A stretch of 64,000 nt of DNA from JASHPR01 sp963844655 (lineage in GTDB: Bacteria > Actinomycetota > Actinomycetes > Streptosporangiales > Streptosporangiaceae): contig CAWJPA010000004.1 of the NCBI GenBank assembly GCA_963844655.1, positions 1,426,001 to 1,490,000 on the forward strand, in the 5' to 3' direction. The notes under the pieces are model-generated. The model searched no databases. It was not told the DNA's origin and saw nothing but the letters and a program-made list of their open reading frames with translations. The stretch's first letter is position 1; every line of letters begins with the position of its first letter. A program made the position numbers and the translations under genes. Shown piece after piece: positions 17,261 to 25,106 of the stretch.

Positions 17261-18565
17261 ATGGTGGGCCGAAGAACACGAAGAATCATCCCGTTGCTGG
17301 CCGTGGCCACGGCCGCGGCGCTGGCCGCGTGCAGCGGCGGCTCGACGGGCGGCAGTTCCTCCAGCGGCCCGGTGACGCTCACCGAGTGGGACTGGGGCAG
17401 CCCCGATGCCGCCATGGCGGCGCTGGTCAAGCAGTGGAACGCCGCGCACCCCAACATTCACATCAAGCGCGTGGTGCAGCCGTTCAACAGCTTCTTCACC
17501 CTCGAGCGCACCGCGATCACGGCGCACAAGGGTCCCGACATCGTCGAGAACTACGCCACACCGTTCGTCTTCAGCTTCTACCAGGGCCTGGACGACCTGA
17601 GCAGCTACGTCACGCCGGAGCAGCGCAAGGACCTGAGCTTCTGGAACGTGGTCAGCCTCGGCCTGAAGTCCTCGGGCGCGCCGTACGCGCTGCCCTGGGG
17701 CGAGCAGAACGTCCTGTTCTACTACAACAAGGCGCTGTTCAAGAAGGCCGGGCTGACCAGCCCGCCGACGACGTGGGCGCAGTTGCTCGCCGACAGCGCG
17801 GCCCTGAAGGCGCACGGGATCGTGCCGATCTCGGCCGGCTGGAAGGACGGCTACTACGGCGAATGGTGGGCCAGCATCTTCGCCCCCCAGTTCATGACGC
17901 CGGCCCAGCAGACCGCGTTCATCACCAAGCCTGACTGGACGGACCCCGCGATCGCCAAGGCCCTCGGTTACATGAAGGAGCTGTGGCAGAAGGGCTACAT
18001 GACGCCGACCGCGCCCGGCCTGACGCTCTTCCCCCAGGCGATCAACAACTTCCACGCCGGCAAGGCCGCTATGGTCCTGTCGCTCTCCGCGAACAACGCG
18101 AACTTCTCCGAGTACGCGTCGATGGGCGACAACCTCGGCACGTTCCTCCCGCCGGTGCTGCCAGGGTCCCGCCTGAGCGCGCCGGAGATGGAGGCCGAAG
18201 GCGGTGTCGCATGGTCGATCACCAAGTGGTCCAAGGACCCGAAGGCGGCGTACCAGTTCCTGTCGTTCCTGGCCGAGGCCAGCAGCCAGAACACCGCCTT
18301 CAAGCTGAGCGCGTTCGTCCCGAACAACGTCAACGCGACCACGTCCACCAACAGCGAGGCCGGGAAGCAGATCATCCAGTGGGTCACCCACCAGCCCAAG
18401 TTCGAGGGTGTCGTCGACATCGGCTTCCTGGCGAATGTCGAGCCCGCCTACGACAAGGTCATCCCGGAGATCATCAGCGGATCCCTGAGCACGGCCAGCG
18501 CCATGCAGCAGGTGGAGCAGGCCCAGCAGCAGGCGCCCGCGATCCCGGGCACGAGCGGAGGCTGA
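17261..18565 (+). CDS. Extracellular sugar-binding lipoprotein of an ABC transporter (family 1)
   Basis: This 434-residue solute-binding protein of the carbohydrate uptake (CUT1) type begins with a lipoprotein signal (MVGRRTRRIIPLLAVATAAA followed by the lipobox LAAC, lipidated Cys at residue 24). A Ser/Gly linker follows, then the SBP fold beginning VTLTEWDWGSPDAAM. It would be anchored to the outer face of the membrane and deliver a sugar or oligosaccharide to the permeases encoded at 20354 and 21330. The ATG at 17261 has GGAG six bases upstream; an in-frame extension to 17123 lacks a signal peptide start. An RraA-like and an Ldh-type gene are interposed before the permease genes, an unusual layout. 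Confidence 0.92.
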   Translation: MVGRRTRRIIPLLAVATAAALAACSGGSTGGSSSSGPVTLTEWDWGSPDAAMAALVKQWNAAHPNIHIKRVVQPFNSFFTLERTAITAHKGPDIVENYATPFVFSFYQGLDDLSSYVTPEQRKDLSFWNVVSLGLKSSGAPYALPWGEQNVLFYYNKALFKKAGLTSPPTTWAQLLADSAALKAHGIVPISAGWKDGYYGEWWASIFAPQFMTPAQQTAFITKPDWTDPAIAKALGYMKELWQKGYMTPTAPGLTLFPQAINNFHAGKAAMVLSLSANNANFSEYASMGDNLGTFLPPVLPGSRLSAPEMEAEGGVAWSITKWSKDPKAAYQFLSFLAEASSQNTAFKLSAFVPNNVNATTSTNSEAGKQIIQWVTHQPKFEGVVDIGFLANVEPAYDKVIPEIISGSLSTASAMQQVEQAQQQAPAIPGTSGG

Positions 18566-18584
18566 CCGTGACCGGAATGACGCC

Positions 18585-19247
18585 GTGACCGGCGAGCGCG
18601 ACCAGGATCTGCTGGACCGGTACCGCGCGCTCCGCTGCTCCCAGGTGTCTGACTGCCTGGACCAGGTGGGCCTCAGGGACAACGCCATGGCCGCGCGGCT
18701 GCGGCCGCTCTACCCCGGGGCCCGCCTGACGGGCTACGCCATGACGATCCGGCTGGAGGTGGTCCACGAGGTCCCGGACGACCAGAGCCTCTGGTATCAG
18801 GGTGAGCTGGAGGCGATCGACGGGCTGAAGCCGGGCGAGGTGGTGGTGGTGTCCACCTGCCCGGGCCCGATCTGGGGCGAGCTGCTGGCCACGGCGTCAC
18901 GGGCCAGGGGTGCGGTGGGCATCGTGGCCGATGCCGGGGTCCGCGACGTCGTGCAGCTCACCGAGATGCAGTTCCCGACGTTCACATCCCTCATCCACCC
19001 GACCGACGGCCTGGGCCGGGCCGACGTCACGGCCCGGCAGGTGCCCGTCGAATGCGGCGACGTCACGGTCTCCCCCGGCGACATCGTCGTGGCCGACGCC
19101 GACGGCATCGTCGTGGTCCCGGAGGCAGCGGCCGGCGAGGTCCTGCGGCTGGCCGAGAAGAAGGCGGCCACCGAGGACATCGTCCGCGAGGAGCTGGCCC
19201 GGGGTGACTCGGTGCGGGAGGTATTCCGGCGGCATGGAGTGCTCTGA
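18585..19247 (+). CDS. RraA-like protein (HMG/CHA aldolase type)
   Basis: This 220-residue protein is of the RraA/4-hydroxy-4-methyl-2-oxoglutarate aldolase family. GPIWGELLATASRARGAVGI followed by VADAGVRDV is the phosphate/carboxylate and metal-binding segment; the R-D pair is present, while the usual DG is DA. Family members retro-aldol cleave 2-keto acids to pyruvate with Mg2+, or act as regulators of RNase E. In this context aldolase activity on a 2-keto-3-deoxy sugar acid is plausible (inference). The GTG at 18585 was chosen as the nearest in-frame start; the ribosome site is weak. It lies 19 bases after the binding protein gene, in the same operon. Confidence 0.8.
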   Translation: MTGERDQDLLDRYRALRCSQVSDCLDQVGLRDNAMAARLRPLYPGARLTGYAMTIRLEVVHEVPDDQSLWYQGELEAIDGLKPGEVVVVSTCPGPIWGELLATASRARGAVGIVADAGVRDVVQLTEMQFPTFTSLIHPTDGLGRADVTARQVPVECGDVTVSPGDIVVADADGIVVVPEAAAGEVLRLAEKKAATEDIVREELARGDSVREVFRRHGVL

Positions 19248-19259
19248 CCCGGCGGCCAG

Positions 19260-20357
19260 GTGAGCGCTATGCCAGCCGCCCCGGCCCGCGAGCAGGCGTT
19301 CGACGCCGCCGCGGTGCAGGCGTGGGCCCGGGCCGTCCTGCGGCAGGCTGGCCTGCGCGACGACGACGCCGGCGTGGTCGCCCGCAGCCTGCTCTTTGCC
19401 GACCGCCGGGGCGTGCACACGCATGGTGTCGCGCGGATACCGCTGTACGTGCTGCGCCTGTCCCGAGGCGGCATCGTGGCCACCGCCCGGCCGGCCGTGG
19501 CGGTCAACGCGGGCGCGCTGACCGTGATCGACGGCTGCGGCGCGGCGGGCGCCGTCACCGCCACCCTGGCCGTCGAGCAGGCCGCGGCCGGGGCGCAGCG
19601 CCACGGCGCGGCCGTCGCCCTGGTCCGCGGGGGCAACGACTTCGGGGCCGCGGGCTACTACGCGTCGCTGCTGGCGGACGCGGGCCTGGTCGGCCTGGCC
19701 GCCTGCAACACCGATGCGGTGATGGGCGCGCCGGGCAGCGCGACCCCCGTACTCGGCACGAACCCGCTGGCGATCGCCGTGCCCGGCACGTCGCTGCTGC
19801 TGGACATGGCGACCAGCGCGGCCGCCCACGGGAAGATCGCCCACGCGGCCGCCGAGGGCGGGGCCGTCCCCGCGGGCTGGGGGCTGGACGCAGCGGGCCG
19901 CCAGACCACAGACCCGGGCCGGATACTCGACGGCGGTGTGCTCCAGCCGGCCGCCGGGGCCAAAGGTTTCGGCCTGGCGTTCATGATCGATGTCCTGGCC
20001 GCGTTGGCGGGGGCGCACACCAGCCCGTTCATCACCAGCGTGGACGGCGATCCGGGTCGCCCGCAGGATCTGGGCATGGTGTTCCTTGCCATCAGCACCG
20101 CCTTTGGCCAGGAACCGTCCGCGTTCCAGGCCGGCGTCGCGGGCCTGGTCAGCGCCGTGCACGCGACGACCACGGCCGAGGGCCGGCCGGCCATGGTTCC
20201 CGGCGAGCCCGAGTACGCCTGCCGCGCCCGGCTGGGCCCGCAGATCCGGCTGCCTGGGCACACGCTGGCGGAGCTGCTGGAGGTGGCCAGGCAGACGATG
20301 CTCCCATTCCCGGCGGCGGACTCCGCGCACGGTGACGGCGAGGAGGAGGTCTCATGA
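19260..20357 (+). CDS. Ldh family (malate/lactate/ureidoglycolate-type) NAD(P) dehydrogenase
   Basis: This 365-residue protein belongs to the Ldh/YlbC/YiaK family, which reduces or oxidises 2-keto or 2-hydroxy acids such as malate, ureidoglycolate or 2,3-diketogulonate. It has the catalytic His motif THTHGVARIPLY (H55 by family alignment), TNPLAIAVP and KGFGLAFMIDVLA. The usual NSNHFGAAGYY is NDFGAAGYY here, so the second conserved His is replaced by Asp. The start GTG 19260 may alternatively be ATG 19269. The stop overlaps the permease start (ATGA at 20354), tying it to the transporter. Confidence 0.88.
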   Translation: MSAMPAAPAREQAFDAAAVQAWARAVLRQAGLRDDDAGVVARSLLFADRRGVHTHGVARIPLYVLRLSRGGIVATARPAVAVNAGALTVIDGCGAAGAVTATLAVEQAAAGAQRHGAAVALVRGGNDFGAAGYYASLLADAGLVGLAACNTDAVMGAPGSATPVLGTNPLAIAVPGTSLLLDMATSAAAHGKIAHAAAEGGAVPAGWGLDAAGRQTTDPGRILDGGVLQPAAGAKGFGLAFMIDVLAALAGAHTSPFITSVDGDPGRPQDLGMVFLAISTAFGQEPSAFQAGVAGLVSAVHATTTAEGRPAMVPGEPEYACRARLGPQIRLPGHTLAELLEVARQTMLPFPAADSAHGDGEEEVS

Positions 20358-21337
20358 CGATCGGCAGGAAGGTGGCCGCGCTGCCCGGCCGCGGCCAGGC
20401 CGGCCCCGCGCCCGCGGCGGGCCGGCGGGAGCCGGGGACCCGGGCCCCGGCCTGGCGCAAGGCGCGTGACTACGCAGCGGAGCTGCTGTTCGTGCTGCCG
20501 GTCACGCTCGTCATCGGCATCCTCATCGTGGTGCCGACGGCGTCGGCGGTGGCGCATTCGTTCACGAACTGGGATCCCGGCTACGCCAGCCCGTTCGTGG
20601 GCCTGCAGAACTACATCAAGCTGGCCCAGTCGCCGACCTTCCACACGATCCTGCTCAACGAGGGCTTCCTGCTGCTCGGCCTGCCGCTGTGGGTCGGGCT
20701 GCCGCTGCTGCTGTCGTTCCTCATGTACGACCGGGTCCCGCTCGCGGGCACGCTGCGCACGATCTTCTTCTTCCCGGCTACGGCGTCGCCCGCGCTGATC
20801 GGCATCCTGTTCACCATCATCCTCGGCCCGCAGGGACCCGTGAATACGGCGCTGCACTTCTTCGGGTGGAACTCACCGCCCGACTGGCTGGTCAGCGCGG
20901 CGTGGGTCAAGCCGGTCCTGATCTGCGTGCTGGCCTGGGCCACGGTCGGCACCGGAATCATGATCTTCTCGGCCGGCCTGACCGCGATCCCGCCGGAGCT
21001 GTTCGAGGTGGCGCACATCGACGGCGTCGGCTGGTGGGGCCGCCTCCGCTACGTGGCGCTGCCGTCGCTGCGGCGGATCACCGAGCTGTGGACCGTGATT
21101 CTGGTCATAACGGTGTTCGTGGCCATGTTCCCCTGGGTCTACACGCTGACCCTCGGCGGGCCCGGCTACGCGAGCACCACGATCGACTACGACATCTACC
21201 AGAACGCGCTGACCAACGGATACTTCGGGATCGCCGCCGCGGAGATGGTCTACATGCTGATCCTGATCAGCCTGGTCCTGCTCACCGGCTGGCTGCTGTT
21301 CTCCAGGGCCGGGCGATCGGAGGCCGGGGATGCGTAA
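20354..21337 (+). CDS. Sugar ABC transporter permease (MalF/LacF type)
   Basis: This 327-residue inner-membrane permease is the first of two CUT1-type subunits. A charged Arg/Pro/Gly-rich N-terminal tail of about 40 residues precedes six transmembrane helices. The EAA-type coupling loop is the segment PPELFEVAHIDGVGWWGRLR followed by the strand RYVALPSLRR. The ATG at 20354 overlaps the preceding dehydrogenase stop and the gene overlaps the next permease by eight bases. No ATP-binding subunit is encoded nearby, so a shared MsmK-like ATPase elsewhere must energise it (known for many actinobacterial sugar transporters). Confidence 0.92.
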   Translation: MTIGRKVAALPGRGQAGPAPAAGRREPGTRAPAWRKARDYAAELLFVLPVTLVIGILIVVPTASAVAHSFTNWDPGYASPFVGLQNYIKLAQSPTFHTILLNEGFLLLGLPLWVGLPLLLSFLMYDRVPLAGTLRTIFFFPATASPALIGILFTIILGPQGPVNTALHFFGWNSPPDWLVSAAWVKPVLICVLAWATVGTGIMIFSAGLTAIPPELFEVAHIDGVGWWGRLRYVALPSLRRITELWTVILVITVFVAMFPWVYTLTLGGPGYASTTIDYDIYQNALTNGYFGIAAAEMVYMLILISLVLLTGWLLFSRAGRSEAGDA

Positions 21338-22148
21338 GTTCAGCACATCCAAAACGTTTATCGCGGCCCTGTGCACGCTGCCGATGCTGTATCCGTTCGC
21401 GTTCCTGGTCGGCACGGCGCTGAAGTCGCAGGCCGAGTTCACGCAGAATGCCAGCGGCTTCCCGCAGCAGCCGACCACGGCGAACTTCGGTTATGCCTGG
21501 CGGGCGGCGGACCTGGGCGCGGCCGGCCTGCATTCCATCATCGCGGTCGGGGTCGGGGTGGTCGCGACCACAGCCATTTCCGCGCTGGGCGCGTACTGGT
21601 TCTTCCTGCACAAGGGCAGGGTCGCCCGCGTGCTCCGGATAGCGCTGATCGGGACGATGGCCCTGCCCCCGCCGATCTTCATCATCCCGCTCTATGTGCT
21701 GCTGTCCGACGCGAACCTGACCAACAACCTCGTCGTGCTCGGGCTGGTCTACGCGGCCTGGAACGCCAGCTTCGGCCTGTACCTGATACACGCCTACCTG
21801 CAGCGCGGCCTGCCGACCGAGGTGCTGGAGGCGGCCAGGGTGGACGGCGCGAGCGTCTGGCAGACCTTCCGCCGGATCGTGATCCCGCTGCTGCGGCCGG
21901 CCATCGCGACCCTGGCCGTGCTGACGTTTGTCTGGTCCTGGAGCGACCTGCTGATGGCGCTGGTCATTATCCAGAATTCCAGTGAGCGGACGCTGGTGCC
22001 GGCCACGGCCCTGCTGACCAATCACTACAACACCGACATACCGGCGAACGCGGCGGCCGTGGTGATAGCGCTCACCCCGATGCTGATTGTGTTCCTGTTC
22101 GGCCAGCGCTTCCTGCAGCGGGGCATTCTGGCTGGCGTCGGCAAATGA
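21330..22148 (+). CDS. Sugar ABC transporter permease (MalG/LacG type)
   Basis: This 272-residue second permease subunit has an N-terminal helix (KTFIAALCTLPMLYPFAFLV), five further hydrophobic segments and the EAA motif LEAARVDGASVWQTFRRIVI that contacts the ATPase. It is the expected partner of the MalF-type gene upstream. The ATG at 21330 has GGAGG eight bases upstream and overlaps the upstream stop by eight bases. The IclR regulator gene follows 102 bases downstream in the same direction. Confidence 0.92.
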   Translation: MRKFSTSKTFIAALCTLPMLYPFAFLVGTALKSQAEFTQNASGFPQQPTTANFGYAWRAADLGAAGLHSIIAVGVGVVATTAISALGAYWFFLHKGRVARVLRIALIGTMALPPPIFIIPLYVLLSDANLTNNLVVLGLVYAAWNASFGLYLIHAYLQRGLPTEVLEAARVDGASVWQTFRRIVIPLLRPAIATLAVLTFVWSWSDLLMALVIIQNSSERTLVPATALLTNHYNTDIPANAAAVVIALTPMLIVFLFGQRFLQRGILAGVGK

Positions 22149-22250
22149 GCGGCCGCGGACGTCTTCAGGCAGCAAGCGCGGCGGACGCAATAAGCTCGCG
22201 ATGGGGGCTGCGGTGGCCGGGCCGCTGCCCGTCTCTAGGAGAGTGCGCTC

Positions 22251-23021
22251 TTGGCGTCGGATAGCCATAAGCCAGCGGTGACATTGTCGACGCTTGATCA
22301 CGGCCTCACGGTGCTGGAGTACCTGGCCCAGCACGGCCCGTCGTCCCAGGCCAGCATCAGGGAGCACCTGGGCGTGTCGCGCGCCACCGCGTTCCGGGTC
22401 ATCGCGGCGCTGCAGGGCCGCGGCTACGCCGAGCACGTGCCCGGCTCGCACCAGTACCGCCTCGGGCCGTCGCTGCTCGACATGGCCAAGAACGCCGAGC
22501 TGTCGTCGGTGGTGGAACTGGCGGGCCCGGCCATGTCCGAGCTCCGGAGGGTGACCGGTGAGACGGTGAACCTCGCGGTCCTGCGCCAGGGCCGGATCAC
22601 GTACGTGGCGATCTTCGAGGGCAGCTACGCGCTGCGCATGCAGGCCAAGGTGGGTGACGAGGTGCCGCCGCACGCCACGGCCATCGGGAAGGCCGTGCTC
22701 GCCGCGCTGCCCGACGGCGAGCGGGCGGCGCTGCTCGGCCCGGAGCCGTACGCCCGCTTCACCGACAGCACGCTGATCCGGGCCAGCCAGGTCGACGGGG
22801 AGCTGGCCCGGGTGGCGGTGCAGGGTTACGCCACCGACGACGAGGAGGTCGAGCTCGGCGCGAGCTGCATCGCGGCCGCGATCCCCGGCTCGCACGGGCG
22901 GCCGGTCGGCGGTATCTCGGTATCGTCCGTCGCCGCCCGCATGCCCAAGGGCCCGGCCCGCCGCGAACTCGGCCAGGCGCTCGCGGAGTGGTGCACGAAG
23001 ATCGGCGCCGAGCTCACGTAG
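22251..23021 (+). CDS. IclR family transcriptional regulator
   Basis: This 256-residue IclR-type regulator has an N-terminal winged helix-turn-helix (about residues 10-70, TLDHGLTVLEYLAQHGPSSQ and HLGVSRATAFRVIAALQGRG) and a C-terminal effector domain (GETVNLAVLRQGRITYVAI, PPHATAIGKAVLAALP, YATDDEEVELGASCIAA). IclR proteins bind short palindromes and respond to small organic acids. It sits at the end of the sugar transporter operon and is likely its regulator. The TTG at 22251 was chosen because AGGAGAG lies seven bases before it. The 3' end overlaps the convergent gene at 23014 by eight bases. Confidence 0.92.
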   Translation: MASDSHKPAVTLSTLDHGLTVLEYLAQHGPSSQASIREHLGVSRATAFRVIAALQGRGYAEHVPGSHQYRLGPSLLDMAKNAELSSVVELAGPAMSELRRVTGETVNLAVLRQGRITYVAIFEGSYALRMQAKVGDEVPPHATAIGKAVLAALPDGERAALLGPEPYARFTDSTLIRASQVDGELARVAVQGYATDDEEVELGASCIAAAIPGSHGRPVGGISVSSVAARMPKGPARRELGQALAEWCTKIGAELT

Positions 23022-24033
23022 CGGTGCTGGCCTCGGGGGACGGTCCCGCAGCTCCCCCGGCCCGGCCGATCCGCCGGTAGTCCTCACCTCTGGCGTAGCG
23101 CGGTTCCTTGTAGATGAACCAGGCCGTCGACACCGGGCTGGCCGGGTCGTCGTCGTAGCGGACCGGCCGCAGCGGGTATCCGCGGTCCTCGGCCGGCCAG
23201 TGTTCCAGGTACAGGCTGCAATGTGTGCAGTACCAGGGCACTCCGGTCTTGCCCCAGGTATAGGGCTGAGGGGTGCGGTTCACCCCGGTGGTCGGCCACG
23301 GGCCCTCACCCGTCTCGGGGTCGCCGTACCGGAGCATCCCGCCGGTCCCGCAGGCCGCGAACTCCATGCAGTACCTGTCGCCCTCGTCGCGCACGGCGAA
23401 CGCCCCGTCCCGGGCCGGGCCGCCGAAATGCGACCGCATGCCCTCGCACGACAGCTGGAGCTTCTCCTCCGCCGTCAGGTCTTCCCAGCTCCGGTAGCGC
23501 TCCCGCCAGATGGACTCGTACGGCCCCCGCATGGCATCGACGGGCGCCTGCTCGCCGAACCGCTGGTCCAGGACCGTCAGGATGTCCTGGATGAAGCGGA
23601 CCGTCTCATCGTTGATGGTCTTCATGACCCGCCGGCAGTGGTCGAGCAGCAGCGCCGCCTGGCCGACGTCGCCGGCCAGGATGGCCGCGACGGCGTCCTG
23701 CTGGAAGGCCTGGGCGACCTGGTGCAGCGCCGCCCAGACGTGCGTGCCGGGGACGCGCAGCAGCAGCGGCGGCAGGCCGAGCCTGGCCTCCAGGTGCCCG
23801 GTGAGCTGGCTCAGCCAGCCGTTGAGCACGGTGTCGGACAGGAGCGTGAACTCCTCCATCATGTACTCGGCCAGGCTGACGGCAAGATCCGTCTCCCCGC
23901 GCCGCAGGGCGAGCACGGCCAGGTCCTGGCTGGGCACGCCGAGCTGCCCGGGAGGGTCCTGGCGGATCCGCCGGCCCAGGCGCTCGGAGTGCCTCAGCAC
24001 GTCGGTCCGCAGCGATGACGCGGGCTCGGTCAC
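23014..24033 (-). CDS. Conserved uncharacterised protein with a TWGKxGVxWYCxHC motif
   Basis: This 339-residue soluble protein belongs to no family of known function that I can name. The N-terminal two thirds are helical (heptad-like runs around VWAALHQVAQAFQQDAVAAI). The C-terminal third is Cys-rich: CMEFAACGTGGML, then TWGKTGVPWYCTHCSLYLEH, followed by GYPLRPVRYDDDP and FIYKEPRY. Two or more Cys with a CxxC suggest a metal site. From memory, actinobacterial hypothetical proteins near aromatic or enolase-superfamily catabolic genes share this motif (recollection, not checked). The start GTG 24033 overlaps the LacI gene stop (GTGA). It is the last gene of the permease-E1-lyase operon. Confidence 0.8.
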   Translation of the reverse strand: MTEPASSLRTDVLRHSERLGRRIRQDPPGQLGVPSQDLAVLALRRGETDLAVSLAEYMMEEFTLLSDTVLNGWLSQLTGHLEARLGLPPLLLRVPGTHVWAALHQVAQAFQQDAVAAILAGDVGQAALLLDHCRRVMKTINDETVRFIQDILTVLDQRFGEQAPVDAMRGPYESIWRERYRSWEDLTAEEKLQLSCEGMRSHFGGPARDGAFAVRDEGDRYCMEFAACGTGGMLRYGDPETGEGPWPTTGVNRTPQPYTWGKTGVPWYCTHCSLYLEHWPAEDRGYPLRPVRYDDDPASPVSTAWFIYKEPRYARGEDYRRIGRAGGAAGPSPEASTAT

Positions 24034-25106
24034 TGGCCACCTGCCTTCTGGCGCGAGCCGCGGCGCCGCCCGGCCCGGCGGGGCGGCGGCCCGGTGGAGT
24101 CCCTGATGACCAGCTCCATCGGCCCGTCACAGATCTCCTGGACCGGCGTGTCGGCTGGCCGGCCGGCCAGCAGTTCCAGGGCACGCGCGCCGAGGTCGGT
24201 CAGGGGCATCCGGACCGTGGTCAGCGCTGGGGACAGGAAGGCGGCCAGGCTCAGGTCGTGCAGCGTGACCACGGAGACATCGGCCGGGATCGCGGCGCCG
24301 GCGGCGGCCGCGGCGTGCAGCGCGCCCGCCGCGGACGTCACGTTCGCGACGAACACGGCGGTGGGCGGGTCCGCGAGCGCCAGCAGCTGGGCCATCGCGG
24401 CCGAGCCGCCCCCGGGTGTGTAGTCGGCGCTGACCACGAGCTCGGGCGGCGTGGGCAGGCCGGCCGACCGCATGGCCTTGCGGTAGCCGGCCGCCCGCCG
24501 TCCGGCCGTGTCGGCCGACCACGGGCCCGCGATGTGGCCGATCCGGGTATGCCCGAGCTCGACCAGATGGGAGACCGCCATGTCCGCCGCGGTCTCATCG
24601 TCCAGCACGATGTACCTGTCCACCCCCGGCACCCGGCGGTTGACGAGCAGGAACGGCACCTTGATCGGGTAGGGCGGCGCGCCGAGCGCGGCGTCCGTCT
24701 CGGTGTCCGCCAGCAGCAGGCCATCGACCCGGCCGCTGGCCAGCTCCTTCGCGTACTGCATCGGGACCAGCCCCGAGCCGGCCGTGCTCCCGGTCAGCAG
24801 CACGCAGCCCATGGTGACCGCCGCGGCCTCGGCGCCCTCGATGATCTTGGCGTACACCGGGTTGTCAAAGTTCGGGATGATCAGGCCGAACGCGTCCATC
24901 CGGGAGCGGCGCAGGCTCCGGGCCGTCGCGTTCGGCCGGTAGCCCAGGCTCTCGATGGCGGCCAGCACGCGCGCTCGCGTCTCGTCCCTGACCGACAGGG
25001 CCTGGTCGTTGTTGACCAGGCGCGAAACGACGGCCGTGCTGACCCCGGCGCGCCGCGCGACGTCGGCGATCGTCACCGGGCCCGGACGCGGCTGCGGTCC
25101 CGTCAT
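24030..25106 (-). CDS. LacI family transcriptional regulator
   Basis: This 358-residue LacI/GalR-type regulator has an N-terminal helix-turn-helix (VTIADVARRAGVSTAVVSRL, about residues 10-30), the hinge helix (PNATARSLRRSR) and a periplasmic-binding-protein-like effector domain (FGLIIPNFDNPVYAKIIEG; RYIVLDDETAADMAVSHLVE; GHTRIGHIAGP). LacI proteins bind CG-centred palindromes. The ATG at 25106 overlaps the preceding lyase stop (ATGA), which fixes the start; a longer open frame to 25151 is less likely. Being inside the operon with the permease and dehydrogenase genes, it probably autoregulates them. A CG-centred candidate site is near 30064-30075. Confidence 0.92.
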   Translation of the reverse strand: MTGPQPRPGPVTIADVARRAGVSTAVVSRLVNNDQALSVRDETRARVLAAIESLGYRPNATARSLRRSRMDAFGLIIPNFDNPVYAKIIEGAEAAAVTMGCVLLTGSTAGSGLVPMQYAKELASGRVDGLLLADTETDAALGAPPYPIKVPFLLVNRRVPGVDRYIVLDDETAADMAVSHLVELGHTRIGHIAGPWSADTAGRRAAGYRKAMRSAGLPTPPELVVSADYTPGGGSAAMAQLLALADPPTAVFVANVTSAAGALHAAAAAGAAIPADVSVVTLHDLSLAAFLSPALTTVRMPLTDLGARALELLAGRPADTPVQEICDGPMELVIRDSTGPPPRRAGRRRGSRQKAGGQ

